DNA of 64,000 nt from Chryseobacterium flavum (GTDB lineage Bacteria > Bacteroidota > Bacteroidia > Flavobacteriales > Weeksellaceae), in contig NZ_QNUE01000004.1 of the NCBI RefSeq assembly GCF_003385595.1, positions 186,001 through 250,000 on the forward strand. The letters are read 5' to 3'. The notes below the pieces were generated by a model. It was not told the origin of the DNA. It ran no database searches and saw only the letters and a list, made by a program, of their open reading frames with translations. Shown here piece by piece: positions 8,651 to 18,100 of the stretch. A program made the position numbers and the translations under genes. Each line of letters begins with the position of its first letter. The first letter of the stretch is position 1.

Positions 8651-9199
8651 CTAGGACTGTATCCCGGCAGGTACATCAGCCGTTCTGCACATCCATTTTT
8701 TCAGCCTCCACACCGGAAGATATACAAAGATCACAGATTGTACTCCGGCAAGCGCTCCCACTACCACAGCCATTGCAGTAGCATCCAGTTTATAATCCTT
8801 TGAAAAATTATACTGTCCTAAAAAAAGCATCGCTAAAACCAGAGAACAGGTAATCACACCATGCAGGATACTCAGTCTGGTCATCAGTTTTTTTATATTT
8901 AACTGCTCATCTACCGTAAATTCTATAGCCCCTTGCCCGGCGGCATCGGTTACCCTTTTGATGATGTCAATGGTAAGAACTACCGGAAGAAACAGGGACA
9001 TAGGTAAAGTAAGACGTGCCAGATTCTGGGTTCCTGAGAAGAAATGAGTGTAGCCGAGCTCCTGAAAGCTTGCATAAGCGATAATGAAATTAAAAAATAC
9101 ATTCGGAAGGACATAATAGATCATCCGCTTAATGAGAAAGCGTTTGAGGGTAGTTTTCTTGAGCTTTTTAGGCGGTGCAGGCTTTATTTTAAATTTCAT
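8651..9199 (-). CDS. Small polytopic membrane protein of the polyketide operon
   Basis: 182 residues. A basic N terminus (KPAPPKKLKKTTLKR) is followed by about four hydrophobic segments near 28-46, 66-84, 112-130 and 142-165. No family was recognised. The gene overlaps the acyltransferase gene upstream by 4 bases and is last in the operon, so it is very likely made together with the synthases. A role in membrane anchoring or export of the lipid product is possible but unsupported beyond position. Confidence 0.7.
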   Translation of the reverse strand: MKFKIKPAPPKKLKKTTLKRFLIKRMIYYVLPNVFFNFIIAYASFQELGYTHFFSGTQNLARLTLPMSLFLPVVLTIDIIKRVTDAAGQGAIEFTVDEQLNIKKLMTRLSILHGVITCSLVLAMLFLGQYNFSKDYKLDATAMAVVVGALAGVQSVIFVYLPVWRLKKWMCRTADVPAGIQS

Positions 9200-10449
9200 A
9201 GAGAGGTGGTCATGAGCTCGATGGCTTTATCTTTTATTTTGATGGCTTCTTCTTTGGGAAGGAAATTTTCGTTGGACATAAAGGTGAAATCCATCTGCTG
9301 GTTGTATGTGGTAGCCACCAGGGTATTGGAATTCAGCCACGGAAAGGCAACCGTAGGGCTGAAAATGGTTTCAATCTTAAAGTTTTTATAGTCATCCGGG
9401 ATATTGATCTTTCCCATATTGGATAAGGTAACGTCATGTCCTCCGTTGCTGGATTTCAGCATGGCGATCATCCGGTCAACAATCGGGTGCATCTGTTCTC
9501 CCATCCATAATAATTCCCGGGCTTCCATGGTTTCTATTTTCTGAACCAGGTCAGTTTTGATCTGTCTGGCATTGTTCAGCAGATCAGAGCTTCCTTTTTT
9601 AATGGCAAGGTCTACCGTTGGGGCAAAAGCAAATAAATGATCCTGTTTGATTTCCGGAATAAAATGACGGACATCCACCGGACTGATGACTTTTCCTTTT
9701 GCTTTTTTACCCTTTATCTCCTGAAAGGCCTGCATAAAAGCAGCACAGAGTATGGCATGCACGGATATTCCGTTTGCTTTACATTTTTCTGTGATCAGGG
9801 AAGTGGTTACAGGGTCCAGCTTCCGGTGCAGGGCATAGTTTTTCCCGGTGTTCCTGTTTTTACTTTTCCGTTGCAGTAAAAAGAAAGCTCTGGCAAACAA
9901 TAAATAAAGCTTTGCCTTGTATTTTTTGTTTTTCGTATCAAAATCCGTAGGCAGAAAATCATTCACTGAATTGAAAGCATAATAAGGTTTCAGCTCGAGG
10001 GAAGGGTCATCCAGAAGATCAAACAGTTCGCGCATCAGTGTAACTCCTGTGGTTCCGTCAGAGATACAGTGCGGCATGACCCACAGGATTTCCGAAACGT
10101 CCTTTCCCCGGACCCATACCAGTCTTGCCAGCGGCTTCTTTTCCTCATTAAACAGGCTGAACCATTCTGTTTCAGATTCCCGGAGCCAATCTTCGTCAGT
10201 GTGGCGCTCCACGATACGGACAGGAATAGGAGCAATTTCCCGATCCTCTACAAATAAAGGATACCGTTCACTTTTTTCATCAATGGAAGCCCTCAGCAGG
10301 GGATGTTTCTGCTGGATTTTTACCAGTGCATTTTTAAAGTGCCCTTCCGGAAGCTCACCGGAGATCTTTGCTGTAAATACACAGTTTAAAGGTGTTTTGG
10401 AATCCACATACATGATCCTTTCCACCATCATTAATCTTCGTTTCATCAT
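9196..10449 (-). CDS. Condensation-domain/PapA-like acyltransferase (second copy)
   Basis: 417 residues, chloramphenicol-acetyltransferase-like fold. The catalytic motif reads PHCISDG (about 126-132), so the first His of the usual HHxxxDG is Pro while the catalytic second His and the Asp are kept. A later SNMGKINIP segment and a MDFTF strand match the PapA5/wax-ester-type family. Such enzymes move an acyl chain from a carrier protein or CoA to a hydroxyl. It is a paralogue of the protein at 10446-11717, with shared order and spacing of all motifs, and overlaps it by 4 bases (start ATGATGAAACG). Together they may acylate two different positions of the glycosylated polyketide. The substrate is unknown. 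Confidence 0.8.
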   Translation of the reverse strand: MMKRRLMMVERIMYVDSKTPLNCVFTAKISGELPEGHFKNALVKIQQKHPLLRASIDEKSERYPLFVEDREIAPIPVRIVERHTDEDWLRESETEWFSLFNEEKKPLARLVWVRGKDVSEILWVMPHCISDGTTGVTLMRELFDLLDDPSLELKPYYAFNSVNDFLPTDFDTKNKKYKAKLYLLFARAFFLLQRKSKNRNTGKNYALHRKLDPVTTSLITEKCKANGISVHAILCAAFMQAFQEIKGKKAKGKVISPVDVRHFIPEIKQDHLFAFAPTVDLAIKKGSSDLLNNARQIKTDLVQKIETMEARELLWMGEQMHPIVDRMIAMLKSSNGGHDVTLSNMGKINIPDDYKNFKIETIFSPTVAFPWLNSNTLVATTYNQQMDFTFMSNENFLPKEEAIKIKDKAIELMTTSL

Positions 10450-11717
10450 GATACTACCAAATATTCCAGCTGGAGTTTAACGGTTTGAATGATTTCATCA
10501 CGGATCGCCAGGGCCTCTGTATAAGGAAGATAACCTTCGCTTCCTACAAATGAAAAATCCATTTCACCTTTATAGGTTGAGGCTACCAGGGTGGTGGTAT
10601 TGCCCAGCGGTCCGATCACTGACGGGCTGAAAATGGCTTCCACTGAAAACGCTTTGTACTGATCCGGGATCTGAATGCGCCCCAGGTTGGAGAACATACA
10701 GTCATTGGAGGACTTACCCTGTTTCAACAGTTTTGTGAAACTGTTCAAAGCATCATGCCCCGATTCCATAACCATCATGGTGATATAAGGGTCAAGCTTT
10801 GAAGTCTTACGTTCTACAGAAGCCTGCATGGAACGTACATTTTCCAGGAAGCTCAGTTTTTCATTTGCAGAAACCACAATCATCAGCCCAAAGGCGAAAA
10901 TATGGTCTTCCTTGACCTGTTTGGCAAAACGCCGGATATCAACGGGACAGGAAACTTTATTGAAGGCAGCATTACCCCGCACTTTTTTAAAAGCCTGGAG
11001 AACCGTTGCACACAAAAAAGTATTTACTGTGACCTCATTGGCCTTACAGTAAGAAATCAGCTGCTGGCTGGTCTTCTGGTCCAGTTTCCAGTTGATCAGG
11101 TAATCGTTCTGCCGGTCAATAGCTTTTTTACCTACAGGAATATACCTGATGGCAGTTGCAGCCAGTCTTCCGATGAATCTGGCCTTTAACTTTTGCGTCC
11201 GGCTGTTTAAAATCTTTTCCGGAACTACATCTTCAATACCTAATATCGGATTCTCGGTTCCGATCTCAGCGGAGGGATCATCCAGTACTTTTAAAAATTC
11301 ATACAGGAAAGCCATTGCAGAGCCCCCATCACATAAACAATGGTGGAACGCAAAAAGCATGTCCGAAACATCTTCACCTTTGATCCAGACAAACCGGATC
11401 AGGGGAAGTTTTTCATAATTGAACGGTGTATTCCATTCCCTCCTGGATTCTTCCTGCCACTGGTCTTCGCCCTGCCGGGCCAATATCCTTACAGGTATTG
11501 AAAGAGGGTGTTCAGGGATCTGAAACCACGGAATATTTTTTTCATCATGACTGATCAGTGCTCGCAGCCATGGATGTTTATTTTGAATCCGGGCCAGGGC
11601 CTGCTGGATTTCCTTTAATGTAAAGTTACCTCTCAATCTGAACGGGATCACTGCGTTAAAAGGCTCTGTACCGTCACCTAATAACATACGTTCCCCAAAT
11701 AACAGTCTTCTTTTCAT
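10446..11717 (-). CDS. Condensation-domain/PapA-like acyltransferase (first copy)
   Basis: 423 residues with an intact catalytic motif HHCLCDG (about 125-131), the SNLGRIQIPDQY segment and MDFSF strand in the C-terminal half. The family includes mycobacterial PapA5, which esterifies a polyketide diol with fatty acids, and NRPS condensation domains. The start lies 3 bases after the stop of the double glycosyltransferase gene, and the end overlaps the second acyltransferase. A tailoring acyltransferase of the operon's product is the simplest role. Confidence 0.82.
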   Translation of the reverse strand: MKRRLLFGERMLLGDGTEPFNAVIPFRLRGNFTLKEIQQALARIQNKHPWLRALISHDEKNIPWFQIPEHPLSIPVRILARQGEDQWQEESRREWNTPFNYEKLPLIRFVWIKGEDVSDMLFAFHHCLCDGGSAMAFLYEFLKVLDDPSAEIGTENPILGIEDVVPEKILNSRTQKLKARFIGRLAATAIRYIPVGKKAIDRQNDYLINWKLDQKTSQQLISYCKANEVTVNTFLCATVLQAFKKVRGNAAFNKVSCPVDIRRFAKQVKEDHIFAFGLMIVVSANEKLSFLENVRSMQASVERKTSKLDPYITMMVMESGHDALNSFTKLLKQGKSSNDCMFSNLGRIQIPDQYKAFSVEAIFSPSVIGPLGNTTTLVASTYKGEMDFSFVGSEGYLPYTEALAIRDEIIQTVKLQLEYLVVS

Positions 11718-11720
11718 AGG

Positions 11721-14126
11721 CTATGATATGGATGCTGGTGTTGAATGTTCATGTACAAAATTTTCTAACAGTTCTACCGCTTTATCATTACCTCCGGCAA
11801 GCGTAAAGGTATTCCTGACTTCCCGGGCGGCTTCCCTGTATCCGGGATTTTCCAATAATTCAAAAACGGTTTCACGGAGAGCTTCTACCCGCAGCCTTTT
11901 GTAGCGGATACTGATGCCGCAGCCTGCCTGCTCGATCAGTTTGGCAATATGGAAATGATCATAGGCAATAGGAGTGATCAGCATCGGTAAACCATTACGG
12001 AAGGTATCATTAACCGTATTGAAGCCACCATGGCAGATTACCATATCCATTTGCTGCATCACGGCAGATTGAGGGACAAAGCTGTTCACGATAAAATTAT
12101 CCGGCCATTCTTCAAAAATTTCCGGTGGAGTAGCGGCAACAATGGTAACCGGCTGGTCAGCAAATGCTGCAATGATCTTCTCAAAGAACGCTTTTCTGAT
12201 GTCTACCAGAAGCGTTCCCAATGATACGAAGATCTTTGGTGTGGTGGAAGCGTTCAATTTATCCCAGTCAAATGGAGCATCGTTCGGACGGCCTTTTACC
12301 GGACCTACAAATTTCATATGAGAGGGTACCGTATCAAAACCGGCAAAGGCTTGTGAAGTAAAGACCATATTCAGTTTATGGGAATGGATATAAATACCTT
12401 CCTCATGAATGCCTACTTCTTTTTGTAAGTCTTTGATCAGGTTTTGCTGCCATTCCCAGATTTTAGGGGCACTTTTTTCAGTGTCTCCCATTACGTCCGG
12501 CGGAACGGGCGTTGTCGTTACACAGGGAATATGATGTTTATGGGCGAAAAGAGCCCCTCCGAAACTGATACAGTCATTCACGATAACATCCGGCATCCAG
12601 TGTTCTGTCAGCCTGGTTAATCCCGGCATCATCATTTTGGCAAAAGGAACGTAGGTTTCTTCCAGTGCGAGTTTCATCACTTCAGGTCCGGAACACGCAG
12701 GGCCATCATCCTGTCTTTTTAAAATCCGTGCGATTTCTTCCTGATACGGAATAAGATCTTCTTCAGGATAGAAATAAGAACCTCCTTCCGGAATATGTTT
12801 GCTGTCTAACGGAGTGATTCCGAACCATTTTACCTCATGGCCGCGGGCAATCAAACTGGCTCCAACACTTAATGTAGGGCTTACATGCCCGAAGAACGGA
12901 GGAACAACGAATAAAAACTTAGAGGACTTTTCAGGTTTTGAAGCTTTTGAGATAGCCTGTTCCAATAAACTGGCTGCCGTAGCTGTACCTCCTGCCTCTG
13001 CAAAAGATTGTCCCACTTTCTGAGCAGCTTCACGGTAGCCCGGGTTATTTAAAATCTGCTGTACAGCTTCTCTCAGGTGATTGGCTTTAAACCGGTTGAA
13101 GTTCAGACGCTCACCTGCTTCTGTACGTACCACACGTCCTGCAACGTGCGACTGGTCGTACGCAATCGGAATAACCACTAAAGGAATTCCGTTGGATAAG
13201 GTTTCAGAAACCGTATTATGACCTCCGTGGCAAACCACCCCATCCAGATGAGGTAACAGATCCAGCTGGGGAACCTGCCGGTATACCATAAAATTATCCG
13301 GCCATCGCTCAAAAAGCTGTGGATCGGAAACCACTACAACCGTTACATCTTCATCTTTAAAGGCATCTACTACTTTCTGAAAGAATGCTTTTTTATGATC
13401 ATGATCGAACGTCGTTCCGATGCTTACTAAAATTTTTTTATTGGAAGCATTTTTTAACCGGTCCCAATCAAATTCACATGAGATACGTCTTTCGGTAAGG
13501 ACCGGACCGGTAAATTTATACTGGGAGGGTAAATCTTCCATTTCACCAAAGAAATAACCGGAGGTTAAAACAAGCGTTAACAGTTCTGACGTTGCCAGAG
13601 AACGCTCTTCATGGAATCCCAGTTCTTTTTGTAATCCGATGATCTGATTGACTTCCCATTCATGTACCTTAGGCAGCTCATTCATAATTTTAACAGCCGC
13701 CGGCGCGGTAACGGAAGTCGCATAAGGGATTCCAAGGTTTTCTGCAGCAACGGGAGCGGCAAATAACTGGTGGTCACCGATAATGAGATCAGGCTGATAT
13801 GTTTTTAATAAAGCTACAATTCCCGGATAGCAATGTCTGTTCAGTGGGATAAGAACCTCTTCATAAAGAAACTTAACGCTGTCGATTCCGTACACTACTT
13901 TTCTTGAAATAATATCGAGATATTGTTCACTTTCTTTCTTTTCTGCATCGGTCTGATCATATTGGATCAGTAATAACTTCCCCCCTTCCGGAAGCTTAGC
14001 CTCTAAAGTAGGATCAAGACTGATCCAGGCTGCTTCATGCCCTCTTTCCAGCAGAGCGGCACCGATGCTTAGGGTAGGGTTGACATGTCCTGTCAGTGGT
14101 GGGACTATAAATACAAATTTAGCCAT
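11721..14126 (-). CDS. Tandem double glycosyltransferase (two GT1/MGT-type units in one chain)
   Basis: 801 residues made of two about 400-residue UGT-like units. Unit 1 starts KFVFIVPPLTGHVNPTLSIG and unit 2 at about 403 starts KFLFVVPPFFGHVSPTLSVG; each has the His after the first strand (H14, H414) that acts as base in this family, and a donor-binding motif CHGGHNTVSETL (about 299) or CHGGFNTVNDTF (about 698). Normal family members are single units of about 400 residues. The chain probably adds two sugars, or the same sugar twice, to the acyl product of the synthases. It overlaps the hydrolase gene upstream by 8 bases. Both units look catalytically complete by eye. Confidence 0.88.
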   Translation of the reverse strand: MAKFVFIVPPLTGHVNPTLSIGAALLERGHEAAWISLDPTLEAKLPEGGKLLLIQYDQTDAEKKESEQYLDIISRKVVYGIDSVKFLYEEVLIPLNRHCYPGIVALLKTYQPDLIIGDHQLFAAPVAAENLGIPYATSVTAPAAVKIMNELPKVHEWEVNQIIGLQKELGFHEERSLATSELLTLVLTSGYFFGEMEDLPSQYKFTGPVLTERRISCEFDWDRLKNASNKKILVSIGTTFDHDHKKAFFQKVVDAFKDEDVTVVVVSDPQLFERWPDNFMVYRQVPQLDLLPHLDGVVCHGGHNTVSETLSNGIPLVVIPIAYDQSHVAGRVVRTEAGERLNFNRFKANHLREAVQQILNNPGYREAAQKVGQSFAEAGGTATAASLLEQAISKASKPEKSSKFLFVVPPFFGHVSPTLSVGASLIARGHEVKWFGITPLDSKHIPEGGSYFYPEEDLIPYQEEIARILKRQDDGPACSGPEVMKLALEETYVPFAKMMMPGLTRLTEHWMPDVIVNDCISFGGALFAHKHHIPCVTTTPVPPDVMGDTEKSAPKIWEWQQNLIKDLQKEVGIHEEGIYIHSHKLNMVFTSQAFAGFDTVPSHMKFVGPVKGRPNDAPFDWDKLNASTTPKIFVSLGTLLVDIRKAFFEKIIAAFADQPVTIVAATPPEIFEEWPDNFIVNSFVPQSAVMQQMDMVICHGGFNTVNDTFRNGLPMLITPIAYDHFHIAKLIEQAGCGISIRYKRLRVEALRETVFELLENPGYREAAREVRNTFTLAGGNDKAVELLENFVHEHSTPASIS

Positions 14127-14901
14127 GGTTTTGTGTTAAAGTTTTAGATAAAAACTGAGTGATCGTTTCTGCAATCAGGATGGGTTCCTGAATTGGAATA
14201 TTATGATCACCCGGGATTAATTCGAGTCCTGAATTTCCGATTTGGGATTGCAGCCACTCTCCTGTAGGTCTGCAGTTGGAACCGGTGCCGTAAAGCAATA
14301 AGGTGGAAGCTTTCAGTTGACTGAAATCAGCTTCGCCAAGGAAATCTTTTTCCCTGATCATATCAGCTTTGATGCTGGTTTGATTAAACAGGAATTCATA
14401 CATACGATGGTTCTTTTCCATTTGTCTTTTACCCATCCGGACTTTGGTGGTATCTGTAAAATTGGCTACATAATGCTCAAGGAATTCCTTGCTGTATTCA
14501 TCAATGATATTACGGGCTTTTTCATCCTGAGGATCGGGAGCTTCCATTACCACCAGCTGATCAATGCGGTCAGGATATTTTAATGCTGTTTTCAAAACAA
14601 TAAGTCCCCCGAAACTGTAGCCGGCGAGGTGTACTTTTTCCAGTTGAAGGTGATCCATTAAACCTATCAGATCGGATGACATGTTATCAAGGTCGTACCC
14701 ATCCGGAAAACGCTCACTCATACCGTGGCTTTTCAGATCGTACATTACCACGTGGAAATGTTTTGCCAGCACAGGGGCAATATTAAAATAATAAATGGAC
14801 AGGTTGCTGAACATTCCGTGGACCAGTACCACGGTTTGATCAGCACCTTTATTGAGTTCCTGTATATGTACCTGTCTGTTATTGACCGTGATTACTGGCA
14901 T
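14119..14901 (-). CDS. Alpha/beta hydrolase of the polyketide operon (possible thioesterase)
   Basis: 260 residues with the alpha/beta fold markers: oxyanion segment VLVHGMFSN, nucleophile elbow AGYSFGG with Ser near 96, and a late PGDHNIP segment with the likely catalytic His. It overlaps the ACP gene by 10 bases and the glycosyltransferase gene by 8. Neither synthase shows a thioesterase domain, so this protein is a candidate for releasing the finished chain from the ACP; cyclisation or ester hydrolysis are alternatives. Confidence 0.8.
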   Translation of the reverse strand: MPVITVNNRQVHIQELNKGADQTVVLVHGMFSNLSIYYFNIAPVLAKHFHVVMYDLKSHGMSERFPDGYDLDNMSSDLIGLMDHLQLEKVHLAGYSFGGLIVLKTALKYPDRIDQLVVMEAPDPQDEKARNIIDEYSKEFLEHYVANFTDTTKVRMGKRQMEKNHRMYEFLFNQTSIKADMIREKDFLGEADFSQLKASTLLLYGTGSNCRPTGEWLQSQIGNSGLELIPGDHNIPIQEPILIAETITQFLSKTLTQNHG

Positions 14902-15191
14902 TCGTAAATGTAATTGATGATCATATTAAGGTCCAGGTTGATCAGTTCATCCAGATCCATAGAAGATAGCCAGCCGGTAAAATCAATCTGATCGCCAAAA
15001 TGGGCTTTGATCTTTTCGGAAAAGGAAACGATCTCGATGCTGTCCATTTCCAGGTCTCTGGCAAATGAACTTTCCGGAGTAATATCCATCTCTTCTACAA
15101 ATTCTTCACCTATCACTTCAGTAATAAAACCTTTTAAAAGTGTAAAAAGTTCTTCGTGGTTCATTTTTAATGTTGCGTTTACAGTGTCCAT
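14892..15191 (-). CDS. Free-standing acyl carrier protein
   Basis: 99 residues if started at 15191; an inner ATG at 15164 (MNHEELFTLLKG) gives a 90-residue protein with a 14-base gap to the synthase stop and is at least as likely. The phosphopantetheine site is DLEMDSIEIVS, with the Ser in the usual DS pair, between helices of normal ACP spacing. It is more acidic and less similar to the two in-chain ACPs of the large synthase (DLSIDSIKR). It could carry the starter unit, shuttle the chain between the two synthases, or deliver acyl groups to the condensation-type enzymes. Confidence 0.9.
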   Translation of the reverse strand: MDTVNATLKMNHEELFTLLKGFITEVIGEEFVEEMDITPESSFARDLEMDSIEIVSFSEKIKAHFGDQIDFTGWLSSMDLDELINLDLNMIINYIYECQ

Positions 15192-18100
15192 CCGATAATA
15201 TAATTTTTATGTTTAATAGTTTTGATTTCAATATTGTTGATCCACAGGTGATCGTCTTTTATTATTTCGACTTCGAAGGCTTTAGGATTTCCTTTCAGCC
15301 CCGTTCCCAGGAACTTCCCATAGGCTTCTTTAGCTACCCAGAAGCGGGTGGTCCATTCTGCCTGGTCTTTGTCTTTTAATAATGCTAATTCATGGTTGGT
15401 AAATACCAGATCATAGAATCCTTCGCTGCGTTCTTCCATGATTTCCATATCAATTCCTACAGATTTTCCATATCTCGCAATTCCTACGGCATCTGTTCCT
15501 TTGTGAGCTAAGGAGATATGAATATCCTCTGTAAAATCACTGATGAGGTAAGGTTTCCCCACTTCATCGGAACGGATTTCAAACGTGATCGGGAAGCAGG
15601 CATGATTTTTTTCTTTGCGGAGAAGATTTCTAACAGCATCTTTCACGGCTACACGGCTTACCATCCAGTTTTTCTTCTTATTTGGCAATAGTTGCTGATG
15701 ATGTTGTTTTTCCGTCTGGTTGAAATACCTTTTCAGGATAAAATCCCATGAAGCTACTCTGGTATATGCCTGGTGGAAGAAAAATACTTCCGGAGCAATC
15801 TCTTCAGAAAGGCGGTTGTGCAGCGGTGACATGGAAACATTCCATAAAGCGGCATCTATTTCCAGTCTTCTGTTCTGCCAGCCAGTGATGGCACACCAAA
15901 CTTTTCCGTCTCTTTTCAGAATGATATCTGCGATGGCAAATTCATCATTAAGCTCGGTCAGCATACAGGTACATTCAAAAATACCTTGCTGATCATGCAT
16001 ATCTCCGAAGAATTCAATATCTCTGATCTTCACCGGGAATGCAATACGGTCTTTCACTAAAGTAAGCTGCAGCCAGAGCCCGAACAGCTGTCCTGCATTA
16101 TCAAGCAAGGAGCCTTTACCACCATTTCCTTTTATTTTTCCGATGATTCCTTTGTCTCCAATGGCCGAAACTTCTGTAATTCCCTGGTATTTTTCTCCAT
16201 GGAACATGTGCATATCATAGATTTCTTCAGGCTTTCTTTCAATAGGTAAAAGATTACCGATGGAAATACTGAATGCTGGTGTCGGAACAGGAGCAGATTT
16301 TAAGACTACCTCTGCATTGGCAAAGTTTTCAATGTCGAGATAAGCGTGATACGGTGAGCGCCATTCTCCTTTTACGGTTTTCCCGAAAGGCTTGGCAACA
16401 TTCATCCACTGGAATACACTTACGTTCATGATTTTATGAACCTGTGTTCCCGGGATTTCTGCTTCTGCAATTTCTGCCAACTGCTCAAAGATCATCGTCA
16501 TCGGAATTACCGGTTCCATATCTGCGACATGAGTCCATCCCTTAGGCTGTCTCAATAAACTGTGGTCAATCAGGTAAGGATGACTTTCCAGGGTTACATA
16601 CAGGTCTTTTGAGAAGATTGTATTCCTTGGTGTCGGTTGAGCAACGTGTGTTACAGGTGCCGGCCCTGGGATTGTGATTTCCGGACGGTTCCGGAACAAA
16701 GTCAATACTTCTTCCTGCATACGGATCATATCGGCAACGTTATCCTGGAATGCCTGTACCAGCGGATGACCACTTTTGACACTCATAGCTGAAGCGTTAG
16801 CAGTATATTGTTTTGGAACATCAAAGGATGAGGCCAAAGCTTTTACTTCTTTAAAATTACGGACAATAGGAGAGCCTAATTCCAGCTTAATGCCTTTTCC
16901 TGTTGGTTTTTTTGACTGATGCTGAACTTCCAGGAAGTCAAGGGCAACGGTTTTTCCTTCCACAAATAATGAAGCTACTACACGTTGCAGCTGTGCCAAT
17001 GCAGAACGGGTAGGAACACTGGAAGCAATTGTGCTGAATGCTTTTCCTTTTAAGGTATCATCAATAAATCCAATCAGACCGCCGGTACCTACCTGGATGA
17101 AAATTCTTGCACCTTCTTCATATAATTTATCCGTCAGTTCACGAAACCGGACAGGTTCAACTAAATGCTCGGCGCTCAGCTTTCTGATGGCTGCCTGGTC
17201 TGCCGGATAAGGTTCTAAGGTTGTAGCCGACCACAATGGAATCTTTGTCTGCTGGAACTGTGCTTTTTCCATTCCGGCAAGGATTACATCCAGTTTATCC
17301 GCGATAAAAGGAGAGTGGAATCCTGACTGGAAAGGCAGAACCTGGTGGAAAATCTGCTTTGCTTTTAACAATGGAACCAGTTCATCCAAAGCAGCATTGC
17401 TTCCGCAGAGAATCACCTGATTAGGACAGTTGTCATTGGAAACATACAGATTTGAAATCTCAGCAATAAAAGGTTTTATGGCTTCAATACCTGCTCCTAT
17501 GGCAATGAATTTTGAATCTTTTAATTCAAATGTTTCAGGATTCAGCACGTCAATTAAAGCTTTTACAGAATTGGCTTCTGCCAGCTCAGACGAATATCCT
17601 GCCAGCCATTCTCCCAGGCTGTGCCCGGCATTCATATCGGGAATAATCCCCAGTTTTTTCAATGAATTGTCAAGGATACTGCAGTTGTTGAAGATATTCA
17701 AAGCATCAGTCAAAAGGCCTTCTCCTTCCGTTTCAATAGGTGCTGTTAACCCAAAATAACGGCTTACCGTTTTTACTTCACCTTTTGCCAGACCGTCTAA
17801 ACCCGGAAATACAAAGGCTACTTTACCACCATCCTTTAATAATGGGGTAGAAGTGTACCAGATGTCCTGTTTATTTTTCCAGATGATATTCTTGGAAACA
17901 ATTTTAATGGCTTTTTCTATTCTTGTCGGTGTCGGATCGAAGATGGCTACTCTGAAATCTCCTTCTCCAATGGCTGTTTCATTATTTTGTAAGGCTGAAA
18001 GCAGTTCTTCACGCGTAGGTCTGGCCAATAGCAATACTTTGTCCTTTTTGGGCATATCATAGCCCTCAAGAACAACATGAGCATTGATTCCTCCAAATCC

